Assembly: GCA_010405405.1 (NCBI GenBank) | Contig: MU004235.1 | Coordinates: forward strand, 944,538 to 1,008,537 | Source of the DNA: Microthyrium microscopicum | Lineage: Eukaryota; Ascomycota; Dothideomycetes; Microthyriales; Microthyriaceae | Length of the DNA: 64,000 bases | Direction of reading: 5' to 3' | The notes under the pieces: model-generated | Told to the model about the DNA's origin: nothing | What the model saw: the letters and a program-made list of their open reading frames with translations, nothing else | The model's database searches: none | Shown: positions 48,177 through 59,790 of the stretch, piece after piece | Layout: each line of letters begins with the position of its first letter | Position numbering within the stretch: position 1 is the first letter of the stretch | Made by a program: the position numbers and the translations under genes

Positions 48177-50115
48177 ATGGAGGCGCTACTCCGCCAATCC
48201 CGAGGCGTCTGCCCCTTCTTGAAAAAGACTTCCCCCGCTACTCTGCGCTCACTTTCCACCTCTCCTGCCACTGTCCACAATGCCTCTCCAGGCGGTGGAC
48301 GCATGTCCAACTTGCAAGTCCTGGCCCGCCGCTGCCCCGTCATGGGCAAGGCATTGGCTGTCCAGACTGCCCGTTACCGCATGCCAATGGCTGCTTTTTC
48401 TGGCGCCAAAGCCTACCACAACAAGGCCAACAGTGCCAGATTCCATACTGCTCCTCCCAAGGAAGCTCAGGCTCTGGATACTGTTGTGAGCCGCAAAGAG
48501 ACTGGTGAGTGAAAACTAATGTATTTGATGTCAAGGTGCTAATTCTTGTGCAGCACCCTTTGGTAAGGCAACCAAGGCCACCCTCAAGCCAGTCTCGACG
48601 ATTGGCGGTGCTCCCCCGGCTCCACCATCCGCCGCTACTTTCGACTACGAATCCTTCTACCACAATGAGCTCGACAAGAAGCACAAGGACAAGTCTTACC
48701 GCTACTTCAACAACATCAATCGCTTGGCCAAAGAGTTTCCAGCTGCTCACTTGGCTGAGGAAGGCGACAAGGTTGTTGTTTGGTGCTCCAATGACTACCT
48801 TGGTATGGGTCGCAATCAGCAAGTCTTGAAAACGATGCATGAGACCCTCGACAACTATGGTGCTGGTGCTGGCGGAACTAGAAATATTTCCGGCCACAAT
48901 CAGCATGCTGTAGCTTTGGAAAAGACGGTTGCCAAATTGCACGCGAAAGAGAGTGCATTGGTCTTCACGTCATGCTACGTAGCCAATGATGCGACTTTGG
49001 CCACCTTGGGCAGTAAATTGCCTGACTGTGTCATTTTTTCAGACAGCTCGAATCATGCGTCCATGATTCAGGGTATCCGTCATTCTGGCACAAAGAAGAT
49101 TGTATTCAAACACAACGATTTGGCTGATCTAGAGGCCAAGCTGCAGTCTGTGCCACCAAATGTACCCAAAATCATTGCATTTGAGAGTGTTTACAGCATG
49201 TGTGGCTCAATTGGACCAATTGAAGGAATCTGCGACTTGGCTGAGAAGTACGGCGCTCTTACCTTTCTCGATGAAGTTCATGCTGTTGGCATGTATGGAC
49301 CACATGGTGCTGGTGTCGCTGAACATCTCGACTACGAAGCCCACAAGGCTGGAAAGCCCCAGGGAACAGTCATGGACCGCGTTGACATTATCACTGGAAC
49401 ACTTGGAAAGGCTTATGGCTGTGTTGGTGGCTACATTGCAGGTTCAGCGCGCTTGGTTGATACCATTCGCTCGCTTGCTCCTGGCTTCATTTTCACCACA
49501 TCTCTTCCTCCAGCTGTCATGGCTGGTGCCAAAACTGCAATTGATTACCAAATGGGTACAAACCAGGACCGCCGTCTTCAGCAGCTCCACACACGTGTTG
49601 TTAAGGAGGCTCTGAAGGAGTTGGACATTCCTGTCATGCCCAACCCGTCACACATAATTCCATTGCTGATCGGTAACGCCGAGTTGGCAAAGAAAGCGAG
49701 TGACATGCTCCTCCAAGATTGGGGCATCTATGTCCAAGCCATCAACTATCCAACTGTGCCCGTTGGACAAGAGCGCCTGCGCATCACCCCAACTCCAGGC
49801 CATGTCAAGCTCTTCCGCGACCACTTGATCCAAGCTGTCGATTGTGTTTGGACGGAACTCGGCATCAAGCGCGAGAGTGACTGGGCAGCTGAAGGTGGAT
49901 TTGTCGGTGTTGGTGAGAAGGATGCGCCCGCTGAAGAGCCGTTGTGGACCGATGAGCAGCTTCAGGTCGGCCGTGCCCTCGCGCCAGCTTCTGGTGGTTC
50001 AATGGCAGAGATGCTAGAGAAGGCGTTGGCGAGCGACAAGTCTATTGTTGCCAACCCGGCGGCTTCTCAGGCCATGTTGGAGATCAAGAACAAGATGGTT
50101 GCGGCGGCTGCTTGA
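48177..50115 (+). CDS. HEM1: 5-aminolevulinate synthase, mitochondrial
   Basis: Two exons (48177-48504, 48554-50115) give 629 residues. The enzyme condenses glycine and succinyl-CoA in the mitochondrial matrix, the first and controlling step of heme synthesis. The N-terminal 110 residues are a presequence region. They contain two Cys-Pro heme-regulatory motifs (C12-P13 in GVCPFL, C53-P54 in RRCPVM). The catalytic core is intact: YNDYLGM-type [36 protein letters not shown], and the PLP-binding Lys395 in TGTLGKAYG. The C-terminal extension after about 535 is Ala/Glu-rich and typical of fungal ALAS. The CP motifs suggest heme feedback on import. The nearest left neighbour is the retroelement, 650 bases away. 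Confidence 0.97.
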
Positions 50116-50483
50116 GTGATTAAGTTCATTCGCGCCCTTGTGATGGCTCTTGAGCATATATAAACCTCGAATGGATCCTGGACTTTCATTGTCCTGTTCT
50201 CCCGCGACCTTTAGATTCCTGATTTGACTATGTGATCTGAAAGTGACTCAAATACTTGTGATGAGGAAGCTGGAATTTGTTTCTATGTATGAGGCTGAAA
50301 GTCTCATGCCTGCATAAACGTGGGCAAAACGTGGTGGGGCAAAACAACCATATCCACCCTTGGTTAACGTCACGACTTCTTCCTGTCCTTTCTTCTGATC
50401 TTCATCTCCGACTGTTGTTTATATATTCGCGATCTTGCCTTTTGTGCTTCTGCTTGCTATGCCAAGCACACTTTCTCTGCAAC
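50116..50483. other. Intergenic region (370 bp)
   Basis: HEM1 3' flank and promoter of the next gene; a C/T-rich leader precedes 50484. Nothing else is seen. Confidence 0.6.
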
Positions 50484-51797
50484 ATGGTTTTCGTCTTTGA
50501 ATACGATGATGATGGTGATGACCCCGCCAATATCGTTCGCCCTGACCCGCTCGATGTTCGTCACTACCACTCATTTCGCAATGATCATATCAGCGCGCCA
50601 TTGGAGAATTTGAGCGTTGTAGAGTCCAATCTGAATATAAATTCCTTCTCCGCTGTGCTAGTCTGCTATCCGTGAGTTCACTCGCCCATTGGCATCATAC
50701 CATACTTATACGTCGCCCAGCGTCGTCTCTTCCCTCGCTCAATATCTTGATCTAAACTCCCTCCATAACCTATCGCGAACATGTCGCCAATTCCGCGGTA
50801 CACTCCTCATGTACCGCGACCAGCTCGTCTCACGCACTCTACGCTGCATCAATGAAGACCAAAACCAAGACTCTGGCTCCGCCCTCGCCAAAGCCTTCGT
50901 GGACAGCCGCTCCACCTGGCAAACCACTCCCTCCGAAAACGAGTCTAGCCGTCGTCTAACCAGCGGCAAGATTGGCAAATGCGCCCGCGACATGGTCGCC
51001 GACTGTCGCCGCTGCGGTACCATCGTCTGCCGAGTCCGTCTCCCAATCCCATGCCATCTTTTAGACTAATAAACCCTTAGAATTGCACCGCCAAACCACC
51101 ACCCACCCCCCAACTCGCCGACCGCCACCGCCGACTCTGCCGCGCCTGTCTAAAAGCACCTCTCAAAAGCCTCCTAGCACCACCGTCAAACAGCCACTCA
51201 AATCCATCATCACCCAGCACCTCGCTCCACCACACCCACTCATCCCCCCACCTCACAAACCCGCCCAATACAAGCCACCCCTCCTCCATACACCCCACAT
51301 TTCTCCGCGACCCATGTAATTGTCCTGAAAACACCTATCTCTGCCTTCCCTGCGGACGAACCCTCCGGCCCCTCGACGCAACCTACCTTAGGACCTGGCG
51401 CTGGCGCCAACAATACAGCGGCTACACCGGACTCTCCGAAGGCATCAAAGGCGTCGAATGTGGCCGCAAAGCCTCCTGTGTGTCCGCGCGTCTAGTAGAG
51501 CAAGAAGTTGATGTTGATGCCGACACTGCAGCCGAGATGGCAGAAGAAGCGGAACGTACAGGCGGACGCTGGCAGGGAGGGAGTTTTGGGGCACAAGAGG
51601 TAGAGGGGATAGGGGGGAAGGTGCAGATGAAGGTGAAGAGGTTGGTGACGGTGGGGCAGGAGGTTGATGAGGGCGGATATGAGGAGGGGGAGGGGGAGAG
51701 TGTTCTTGGACCGGAGAAGATGGGGGAGCAGAGGAGTTGGTGTTCTTGGTGTGCGAGGGTTGTATTGGGCAGGGCAGATCGTTGGGGTGGTGTTTAG
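50484..51797 (+). CDS. Cys-rich F-box-like protein of unknown function
   Basis: Three exons (50484-50671, 50721-51033, 51081-51797) give 405 residues in frame. The second intron uses a GTCCGT donor. An F-box-like helix pair is assembled at the first junction (SAVLVCYPVVSSLAQYLDLNSLHNLSRTCRQFR). Cys pairs follow in CRRCGTIVCRNC, RLCRACL, CNCPENTYLCLPCGR and finally CSWCARVVLGR, which suggests zinc binding. A low-complexity Pro/Ser/His stretch of about 55 residues and an acidic Gly/Glu stretch separate the Cys clusters. F-box proteins recruit substrates to SCF ubiquitin ligases, so this could be an adaptor; that is inference. The coding strand changes from C-rich to G-rich near 51490. It converges on YPK9 with 303 bases between stop codons. 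Confidence 0.75.
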
Positions 51798-52100
51798 GGG
51801 GTTCGATGAATGTGATGAAAGAATTGGGGATGGCGTTAGTGGGATAAGTCGGAAGAAAAAGGGGGCTTGTATTAACAGCTTTGCGGATTGCATTTGGGTG
51901 GTATAGTACAAGCACACTTGGCTCTAAAGACCTGCCATCATATATATCAGAAATGAAACATGAACAACAACCTACACTTGCTCTCCCCTCGACAAGGGAA
52001 CCGCCAGTGGTCTCACAGTCCCCCAAGCGCCTCCTATGGCAGACGCGCGAAACGTATCCATCTCTAAACCTTCACCAGCATCCCACGCGTCTGCAGACCG
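51798..52100. other. Convergent intergenic region (303 bp)
   Basis: It lies between the stop codons of the Cys-rich gene (+) and YPK9 (-). No feature is seen. Confidence 0.6.
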
Positions 52101-55100
52101 TCACCACATCCCGCCAGAGTCCTCCCTGAGGACCGATTTGTACAGCTTACGCTTCTTGCCCACCTTTCGACGTGCACGCCACCACTGACCGATTGAATGA
52201 GCAACGCGTGGAAATATCCACTTCTCGCTCGAGTAGCTGGCAACGAAACCTAGAGCTGCGATGACGAGCAGGACAAATTTGAAGCCCGCGTCCATGAAGG
52301 TGAGTTCCATGATTTTGAAGAGTGGTCTTGAGGGTGCTAGGAGGAGGTAGGTGGAAAAGAGGAGGGCGGTCAGGAGCGTCATTAGGAATGGGACTGGCGA
52401 ATAGGTTAGTAAGTGAAGGCATACAATATATAAAAGGACTTACGATTCTGCGTCATTGGCTGCCGGTAGGGCGGGCCGACGCTGAGGACGATGGCGGAGA
52501 GGATGTATTGGTAGCAACTGAGGAGGAAGAGTGCAGTATTCTGGCTGTTTTTGCTGTTCGAGTGGTCGCGGTCGAGTATTGGTGGTTGGTAGAATGGTTG
52601 GCGCTGGACGGCTTCGAAGGCTACGAGTTGAAGGATGATGCAGATGGCAATTTGGCCGAGTAGAGGAATGAGCACTTTGCGCGAGACGAGGCTGGCGGTT
52701 GGCCGCTTGGGTGTCAGAACGGGATAGGGGCCGTTCCAGCCCATGAAGATGGCGATGGGCAGGATGAGTGCTAGATCGATGTAGAGGAATTGAAAGTCGC
52801 CGAGATTTGAAGCGCTGGCATATAGGAAGCTGACGCTGGTGAATTGGATGGCGGAGTAGAGACTCATGTATTTGAAGCAGCTGAAGGAAGTGACGAGCGC
52901 AGCGCGGCCTTCGCGGATGACTTCAGGGACGCAGGAAATGTCAAAGACACGACTGGTAAAGGGCGCCGCGACAGAAGCTTCGGCTTCGGAGAGCGAGATG
53001 CCTACGTCGGCAGCTTTGAGGGCTCCACAATCGTTGGCACCGTCACCACAAAAGCCACAGGAGTAATCGATGCTTTGAAGTTTCTCGACCAGCTCATGCT
53101 TTTCATCGGGGGACATGCGAGCGAATACTTGGCCGTGTACAAGCATTTGCTGAAGGACTCGCTCCGGTGCAAAGTCGACAATCCATCGGAAGACATCGCT
53201 GGTTACAGCGAGACTGTAATTACGAAGACTATGAACGGCATATGGGCCAGCTGCATCTGCGTCGGACGGCGGTGGCAATGGTTTGAGAGTATGTTCATCC
53301 AATTGATATCCCGGGTTATCCACACTCTGCCATTTCAGACGAGACAAAGCTGTATGAGAATCGCCATCGACGAAATGAGGAATGAAACAGTGAGCTATGG
53401 GATCAATAAGCTCGCACTCTCGAGCAACGCTGATTGCTGTCAAGACGTTGTCACCCGTACACATGACCCGGCGGATGTTAGCTCGTCCAAGCTCGTTGAT
53501 AACGTCTGTAGTTGCTGGCTTCAATTTGTTTTCAAAAATGATAAAACCTACAAAGTCTAAACCAGATTCTGCCTGGGCTCTCGACATTTTTTGGGCTTTG
53601 ACCCAATTCATTTTGGGGATTGGCTTGGCAGCACAGGCAATGACTCGAAAGCCACGATGAGTGTAGAATGCAAGGAGATCTTCGTAATCTGGTGGGAAGC
53701 TCTCATGCCGGCAGATATCTGGCATACATTCGGGGGCGCCTTTAACAAAGACATGACCACCCGGTGAGCCAAACTGTCGAACTACTACACTGGCGCGGCG
53801 GAGCTGGGACACAAACTCGAACTGCTTCAGTATACCGAGTTCCAGAGGCTCAGTCTCAGACTCGTCATTTTCCAGTTTTGGGGGTCTGGCGATTGATGGT
53901 GAAAGCTTGGGAAGGTCTTCCGACGTTTGCTGTTCGCCTTCTTCAAAGGTCCAGCCGGTGAACTCAAACATCTTGACGTCCAAGGGGTCTCCAACCAATT
54001 CGCCATCAACTTTGCGCAAGGAATGACAAGTGGCCATAGTGTGTAAAATGACCTGGTTCGGCTGGAATTCAACCTTTTCTTGACGTTTATAGGCGGATCG
54101 TGGGAAGATGGAATCCACCTCGGTCAAAATGTCGCTGAAGCCAGTGCCTTGGGTTACCCTCACTCCAAGGACATCCAGACCCTCTTCAGTCAATGTGCCA
54201 GTCTTGTCAAAACAGACAATATCAAGTTGACCTCCCACGTTGACTCGTTGAGGACTGATGCAAAAAATGTTCTTTTTCTTTAATCGGCTGAGTGCAAAGT
54301 TTGTCCCAATGGTCAAGGTTGCTGGCAAAGCTGGTGGAACGACAATCGTGATCAGGTCCAGAGCTCTCACGATAATCAGTCTCCATTCCAGGCCAAGTTG
54401 AACAAAGTTGATGAAGGATGCTATAAATCCGAATCCTGCAATCATAGCCATGACTGAGATATATTTGAACGAGTCGCGGTAGAACTTGAATCCAGACGGT
54501 TTGGGAAAGAGCATAGAGCGAACTAATGCCCCTTTTGTTGTGTTGAAACCGGTCCTGATCACCAAAGCTAAAGCAGAGGCTTCATCGTCAGAATCACCTT
54601 TTTGAGGTCTTCGTGCTCGAATGATTTTGGTGCCACAGAAGAGAACATGTTTGGCAACATCAGGGTGTATCGCAGATGAACCGAGATTGAGCATATCAAG
54701 CGCCTCATCCGTAGCTGGAGACTTAGACACGGGGACAGATTCGCCAGTCAGCATGCTTTCGTTGACAATGCAATCTCCAGAGAGAAGGAAACTATCGCAA
54801 GGTAATTGAGTCAACCCTGGATCTGTAACTTCGTAGACATCACCAGGAACAAGATCTCCAGACTCGACAAAGCGCCAGAAACCATTCCGAAGAACTCTGA
54901 CATTGCACTCGAACTTGGATATCTCACGTAATCTTTTCATGGTTGCTTTGGTCTCGATGAGTGTTGTTGTGATACTGACAATGGATATCAGGAAAATGCA
55001 GGCTGCATAGTAATAGTACTCATCCATCGACCAAAGTACCAGACTAGCAAGCTGAAATATGTAGAAAGGATGAAGAACCTCGTCAATGAGCAGCTGCGTG

Positions 55101-56057
55101 ATCGTCTTGGACTCGATGTTGATCAGATTCTTTCCGAACACGCGTTGTCGATGTTCTTTCTCCTCGCTATCCAGACCCGACCGGACAGAGCGGACGTTGA
55201 TCCAGCCAGGATCTTTCCAGTTGTTGCTGAGGAGAAATTTGTCTTTCTGGGGATTGAAACAAAAACGTATGTAGCGATAGTCCACGGATTTCAGGGACTT
55301 CAGTATCGGATCGTTGTCCTCATCATACTCGCGCCCAAACTTCTCTTGTATTCCAAATACAGAGGATAGAGGACGGTCGTACTTTTGCTTGAGAATATCA
55401 TGAATGCTCATTTCACCCCATTGATTCTCGATGACCACCCATGAGCTCTCCCTCAGTGGCCGCGCTGCACCCACGAGCTTTACGCGCCACCTGGGAACCC
55501 ATCTGAAGAGCAAATAGCCAATTCCCAGACTTGCTACGCAAAGCAAAATGTAGATTGGAAACCCGATGAATGATGTATCGAACCCCGCGATGACAATTGT
55601 AAGATCCTCGTTCAGGATGTATATCTTTTGACTCGTGCGGCCGTTTCTTCCATAAACACTACGCGTACTAGAGGAGGAGGACATTCGGCGAAGAAGGAGC
55701 GGTTCATCTGAGCTATCACGCCTCGAGTTGTCCGAAGATTTTCGCCGTATCGAGGGTCTTCGATCTGCTCGTTCGACATCTTCATCGTCTGGTGGCTCAT
55801 ACCCATAGATATCTCCCTGGTATAGCTCCTCGCTATCCTCTTCGTCCTCGGTGATTCTACCATTGGTGTCGGCCTCTCTATCAATTTCCTCGTCAAAGTA
55901 TGCAAAGCTCGTGATCGAATCGGATCGTCCACGGCGGTGAGCGAATGAGGCTATACTGGTGGGAACGGATTCTGCAAGAGGGCCCGAGAACATCTATATA
56001 GCGAGTTAACAATGTCGCTATCTCTACCTGTGGATATTGTACCTCTTCAGTCGCCAT
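52101..56057 (-). CDS. YPK9: P5B-type ATPase YPK9 (ATP13A2 homologue)
   Basis: Main exons are 55993-52444 and 52393-52101 (1280 residues from the ATG at 55993). A 15-nt first exon at 56057-56043 (MATEE) is likely, because a consensus GTACAA donor there splices to an AG just before 55993, giving 1285. A disordered acidic N-terminus precedes a hydrophobic hairpin (FDTSFIGFPIYILLCVASLGIG). The P-type core has the TGES actuator motif near 412, the P5B signature VVPPALPATL near 550, the phosphorylated D596 in CFDKTGTLTEEGLDVLG, and GDGANDCGALKAADVG near 983. Six C-terminal membrane helices complete it. Yeast Ypk9 and human ATP13A2 sit in vacuole/lysosome membranes; ATP13A2 exports polyamines and protects against Mn2+. 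The short intron near the 3' end keeps the last two helices. Confidence 0.95.
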
Positions 56058-56917
56058 TTCGACATCTGTAGCGAAGCTGACCCTGCAGAGTATGAGCTAT
56101 TCATTCTACAAAGATAGTGGTAACCTACTGGCTGATATTCGAGCCTTGTCGGTACAAATGTTGCCCAGACATACGCCGCCGCCGGTTGCCATCGTAGGCG
56201 AAGCTACTGCGACGGCTATCTGGCTCGTACTCGTCCGCCATGGTTCAAAGGTGCTATCGCACTGGCATATCGTCGAGGAGGGTGATCGATTGCGGGGCTG
56301 GGTCCAGCGCGAAAAAGGGCAAAAGGTTAAAGAACAGAGCAGACCGGCTATGAAGGGTGTCCGTCGTTCGCTTCGTGGCGAGTTCAGCGTAAATGGGACT
56401 GTCGGTACAAGCACAATGGTGGTGATCAAGGTTGTTAAAGGTGCTGGGAGAGGTCGAGCGACAAATGTGGAGTGACCAATCAGATGCCGAGGCTAGTAGC
56501 AAGTTATCCCATCATTGAGCACACACAGCTATCTACTGCTCGTTACTCCATTGTAGAATTAAACAGACCGATTGAGGAGCATGGGAAAACTTGGAGTCAT
56601 TTTTACAATGCAGGATTTTGTAGCTAGACACTCAGGATTGGGGGTGAGAAGTCAACAGATGTGAGAGCCTGGACGCGGTCATACTGTCACCCACAAGCAG
56701 TGCAAATCAAGACGAGGTTTGGTGATCATTTCATTTGGTAATCAGACCGCCGTTGTGAAGCTGCAAAAAACTGTAGCTATGGACATATTGATGTCCTGAC
56801 CCCGCACGCCTTGTCCATGCCGGTTTGTTTAGGGAATTTCGTACACTGAAAGCCGTCAGCCACGACCCGCCCTGGCTAAATCTTTCTCATCCACCTCCTT
56901 CCTCTTCCTCTCCACAT
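56058..56917. other. Intergenic region upstream of YPK9 and downstream of RPL33 (860 bp)
   Basis: A 127-codon plus-strand frame (56092-56475) and a 107-codon minus-strand frame (56106-56429) overlap over the YPK9 promoter. Neither has a known domain. I treat them as chance. Confidence 0.5.
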
Positions 56918-57736
56918 CTACACGTTCGAGGGGTATAGCATTATTCGCTGCATCCGTTAGTTCAGTGTCCAAGACAAGCTTGAGTCGTGTACATACGACT
57001 GCAGCACCGAAGCTCTTTGGTGGTAGGTTGTCCTTGAATTGCGCTCGCACAACACCGGAATTGCCATGAGGCCGGGTGATTTTGCCCCAGATCACACGGA
57101 TCTTGGTCTATTCGATGATCAGCTCCATGTTTCCTCGAAACTTTATCATGGTCGGGTACGTACTCCTCGAATCTCCTTCTGTGCGCGGTACACGTATGCG
57201 ACTTTCCTGTCAAGTGGTCAGCAGGGAATCCGAGTCGATATTTGTGGGTTCGGGGAGGCGTTGTCGTAAGCGGTGAGTGGGTGGGAAGCCTTACTTTCCG
57301 TTATAGAACCTGTTCGATGGTTAGCCCGCAGTCTTGATATTGCATCGGAATCCACATACTTCGCGCCATCAATTGTATCAACGCCCTCAATCTGAATTAA
57401 GCTGGTGTTGGGATTGGTGTTGCGTTTAGCACGCTGCGATAGTTAGATATTGTAATATAGTGGAAGCGTGAACAATCCCATACTTGATAGGAGACATGTC
57501 GTCTTTGGATCTCTATGTTAGCGAAATTGGTCTCGTTGGTGGGTTCGATTGCCTTGGTACATACCCTTTGACGTACACTAGAGAATATTAGCAAGCTGTT
57601 GAAGGTATGTGTGTGCCATGTAGGTCAATCAACCGCCCACAGATACGACCCAGATTTTGCGGAGTGGGCAAGTGAGGATTGTGGGACGAAAGGGTGCAAG
57701 GAGATACTCACATCTATGGCCAGCTTCTGAAGGCAT
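56918..57736 (-). CDS. RPL33: 60S ribosomal protein L33 (eL33; human RPL35A)
   Basis: Eight exons on the minus strand: 57736-57712, 57577-57565, 57502-57484, 57433-57360, 57309-57295, 57206-57164, 57107-56997 and 56947-56918. They sum to 330 nt, giving 109 residues against 107 in yeast. Four exons are tiny: 25, 13, 19 and 15 nt. The spliced protein reads [77 protein letters not shown] and ends RIMLYPSNV, matching eL33 throughout. Every junction has GT-AG borders and keeps frame. eL33 is a component of the large subunit near the tRNA exit region. The gene diverges from the F-box gene with 268 bases between start codons. Confidence 0.95.
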
Positions 57737-58004
57737 TTTCGATTGTATGTAGGAGACAGTTGGAGTATTTAGCGGAAAGGGAGGGGTGGTTGTGGTTTTG
57801 TGTTTGGTCGGAGTGTGTCTATCGCATTGCTGAAGTCGCCCGAAATTTGGTGTGTTCGCACACCAACATCACGTGCGGATGCCAAGACATGATCGGCTGA
57901 CTAAAAGTCTAAACGCATCAAAGCCGATCTATTTTCCCGATCGCCGAATCTAATCTAAGCGTATTACTTACTCCAAGCCGTGTCTTTTACATTTCGTGGC
58001 AATC
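57737..58004. promoter_or_regulatory. Divergent promoter region between RPL33 and the F-box gene
   Basis: 268 bases between the two start codons. No telobox or other defined site was recognised. Confidence 0.45.
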
Positions 58005-59234
58005 ATGTTCACTCTTCCAGATTTATCGGTCGAGCTGATCGAGGCTATCCTGCAATATCTCGAGCTAAAGGACCATCAATCAATTCGACTGGTATGCAGC
58101 AGGCTTTTCCAGAAAGGCTTCCGCCAGAGCTGCAAAGCGCTCTTCACAGAAATCGCCGTCGAAATTTCCCGACAGAGTCTAGAAGTACTCCGAGAGATAT
58201 CATTGCGGGGAGAGATTGCTTCATTTGTCAAAAAATTACGGATAAACGTAGGCCCTGATGATTCCAGCCTAGGAGCCGGGTTTGGCTGGACGCGACAATC
58301 CAGTGACTGCCTGGAAGATACAAATGAAGCGATACAGATGTTCAGAGAGGCTATACGCCAAATGAAGAACGTTCAGCATGTTGAGATCATCTCATTGGAA
58401 GGACCCGGAACGGCTGAGGAGTCATTTCGAGCATGTCAGGGACTCCGGAATACATATCCACGAGTCACACGCCCAGACTGTCTTTACATGATCCTCCGCG
58501 CCTTTGCATTGGAAGATAAATTGATCAGTTCTTTCCATATCCCTTTCGTTCCAGGCGATCCACCAACGATAAAGGGACCAATAAGTCGAAGACCTTTTAC
58601 CTTCGACAAGCACAAAATCCCAGCTCATGCATTCGAAATATCCGGGCAGCAAGACTTTCGCCGAAACATCAGGCATCTCACACTTCATTTTGGAACAGGT
58701 TACAAGGGCACCTATGAGTTTTTCCAGGATTTTCTCTCCTCTATTGAAGCACTTGAATCTCTTTCGCTAGGATATGGATTTGTCGGATCTATAAAGCACA
58801 TGATTTCAAGTCAGCAATGCCTCGGTCTTAAGCGTCTATCATTATACAGTTTTTGCCTACAAGATGACAGTTTGTCCCTGCTTTTAGCTCAGTGCGGGAA
58901 AGTTTTGAATTCACTAGAGCTTAAGTGTATAACATTAGCTGGAAAATCTTCATGGCTTCAGCTCCTTCACCAGCTACCAGACCTGCTTCCATCTCTCGAA
59001 AAAATAAGTTTGATACGGCTATACGACGCTACCAATCGCCATGATGATAGGAGCAAATTGATACTGTTTCCAGATCTGGAAGGAGTCTCTGCTCTGCCAG
59101 GAGTAGCTCACTTGGGCTTGCGACTATATCATGACAACTATCCATCGGAGGGGTTTGTTAAAGGAGTGACATATTCGGGAGGACATGCTCAAAGGGCGCT
59201 TGAATTTATCGCAAAAGCTGCCGTACAGACTTGA
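58005..59234 (+). CDS. F-box protein
   Basis: A single exon encodes 409 residues starting MFTLPDLSVELIEAILQYLEL. The first 45 residues form an F-box (LPDLSVELIEAILQYLELKDHQSIRLVCSRLFQ), the Skp1-binding helix bundle of SCF ubiquitin ligases. The rest has spaced Leu-rich segments (NIRHLTLHFG, LESLSLGYGF, LKRLSLYSFCL, LNSLELKCITL, LEKISLIRLYD), which look like degenerate leucine-rich repeats. Such F-box/LRR proteins are numerous and fast-changing in Pezizomycotina. The substrate cannot be told. An in-frame GTG lies three codons upstream, but ATG at 58005 is the natural start. Confidence 0.85.
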   Translation: MFTLPDLSVELIEAILQYLELKDHQSIRLVCSRLFQKGFRQSCKALFTEIAVEISRQSLEVLREISLRGEIASFVKKLRINVGPDDSSLGAGFGWTRQSSDCLEDTNEAIQMFREAIRQMKNVQHVEIISLEGPGTAEESFRACQGLRNTYPRVTRPDCLYMILRAFALEDKLISSFHIPFVPGDPPTIKGPISRRPFTFDKHKIPAHAFEISGQQDFRRNIRHLTLHFGTGYKGTYEFFQDFLSSIEALESLSLGYGFVGSIKHMISSQQCLGLKRLSLYSFCLQDDSLSLLLAQCGKVLNSLELKCITLAGKSSWLQLLHQLPDLLPSLEKISLIRLYDATNRHDDRSKLILFPDLEGVSALPGVAHLGLRLYHDNYPSEGFVKGVTYSGGHAQRALEFIAKAAVQT

Positions 59235-59790
59235 TTGAACCCTCAAAAAACGGAAGACAAGGAGATACAGAGTCAACGAAACATGTACTTGAATTCAGCA
59301 TGATATTGCAAAGGATCTAGAAGTTCTTCTTGGCTCACATCCCAAAGGGCAATGTCATAGAATATAGATCATAGATGGATCGGGCAAGTAACAAATGCAG
59401 ACTGAGTAATCCACAATCGGGACGGACCTAGAAAAAATTCCGGCACTAACCGGATATGTGGATTATTTGCGCCAAATTCCGCCAAACTAACAGCAAGCAG
59501 CTTAGGTTGCCGAAGATGCTCGGAACGTCTTCGCATCATTGGCGGACACAAAGATCTCGCAGAAGGCGTTGATCTCCACAGCCTACACGTACACGCCGTA
59601 CCTTACCAATGTCTGCGGAAAGTCTGCGGAATGGCGGCGCCTTCCTACACAGGTACATGAAGTAACCATGCATCCTACTCCTAGCACAGCTAGCAATCCA
59701 GAAGGAGTAAAAATGTCAGAACCTATATCTCCCTCTCGGAGCTTTCAATTATACGTTCTGGCTTTTTCTGTTCATAAATTTTGAACGGCA
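59235..59790. other. Intergenic region (556 bp)
   Basis: F-box gene 3' flank and promoter of the MFS exporter. An 81-codon frame at 59539-59784 has no domain. Nothing else is seen. Confidence 0.55.

Noticed and set aside
56092-56475. 127-codon plus-strand frame over the YPK9 promoter
   Set aside because: Antisense frame of similar length overlaps it and no family is recognisable.
57530-57560. B-box-like GGTTCGATT
   Set aside because: It lies in an RPL33 intron, has no properly spaced A-box and no cloverleaf.
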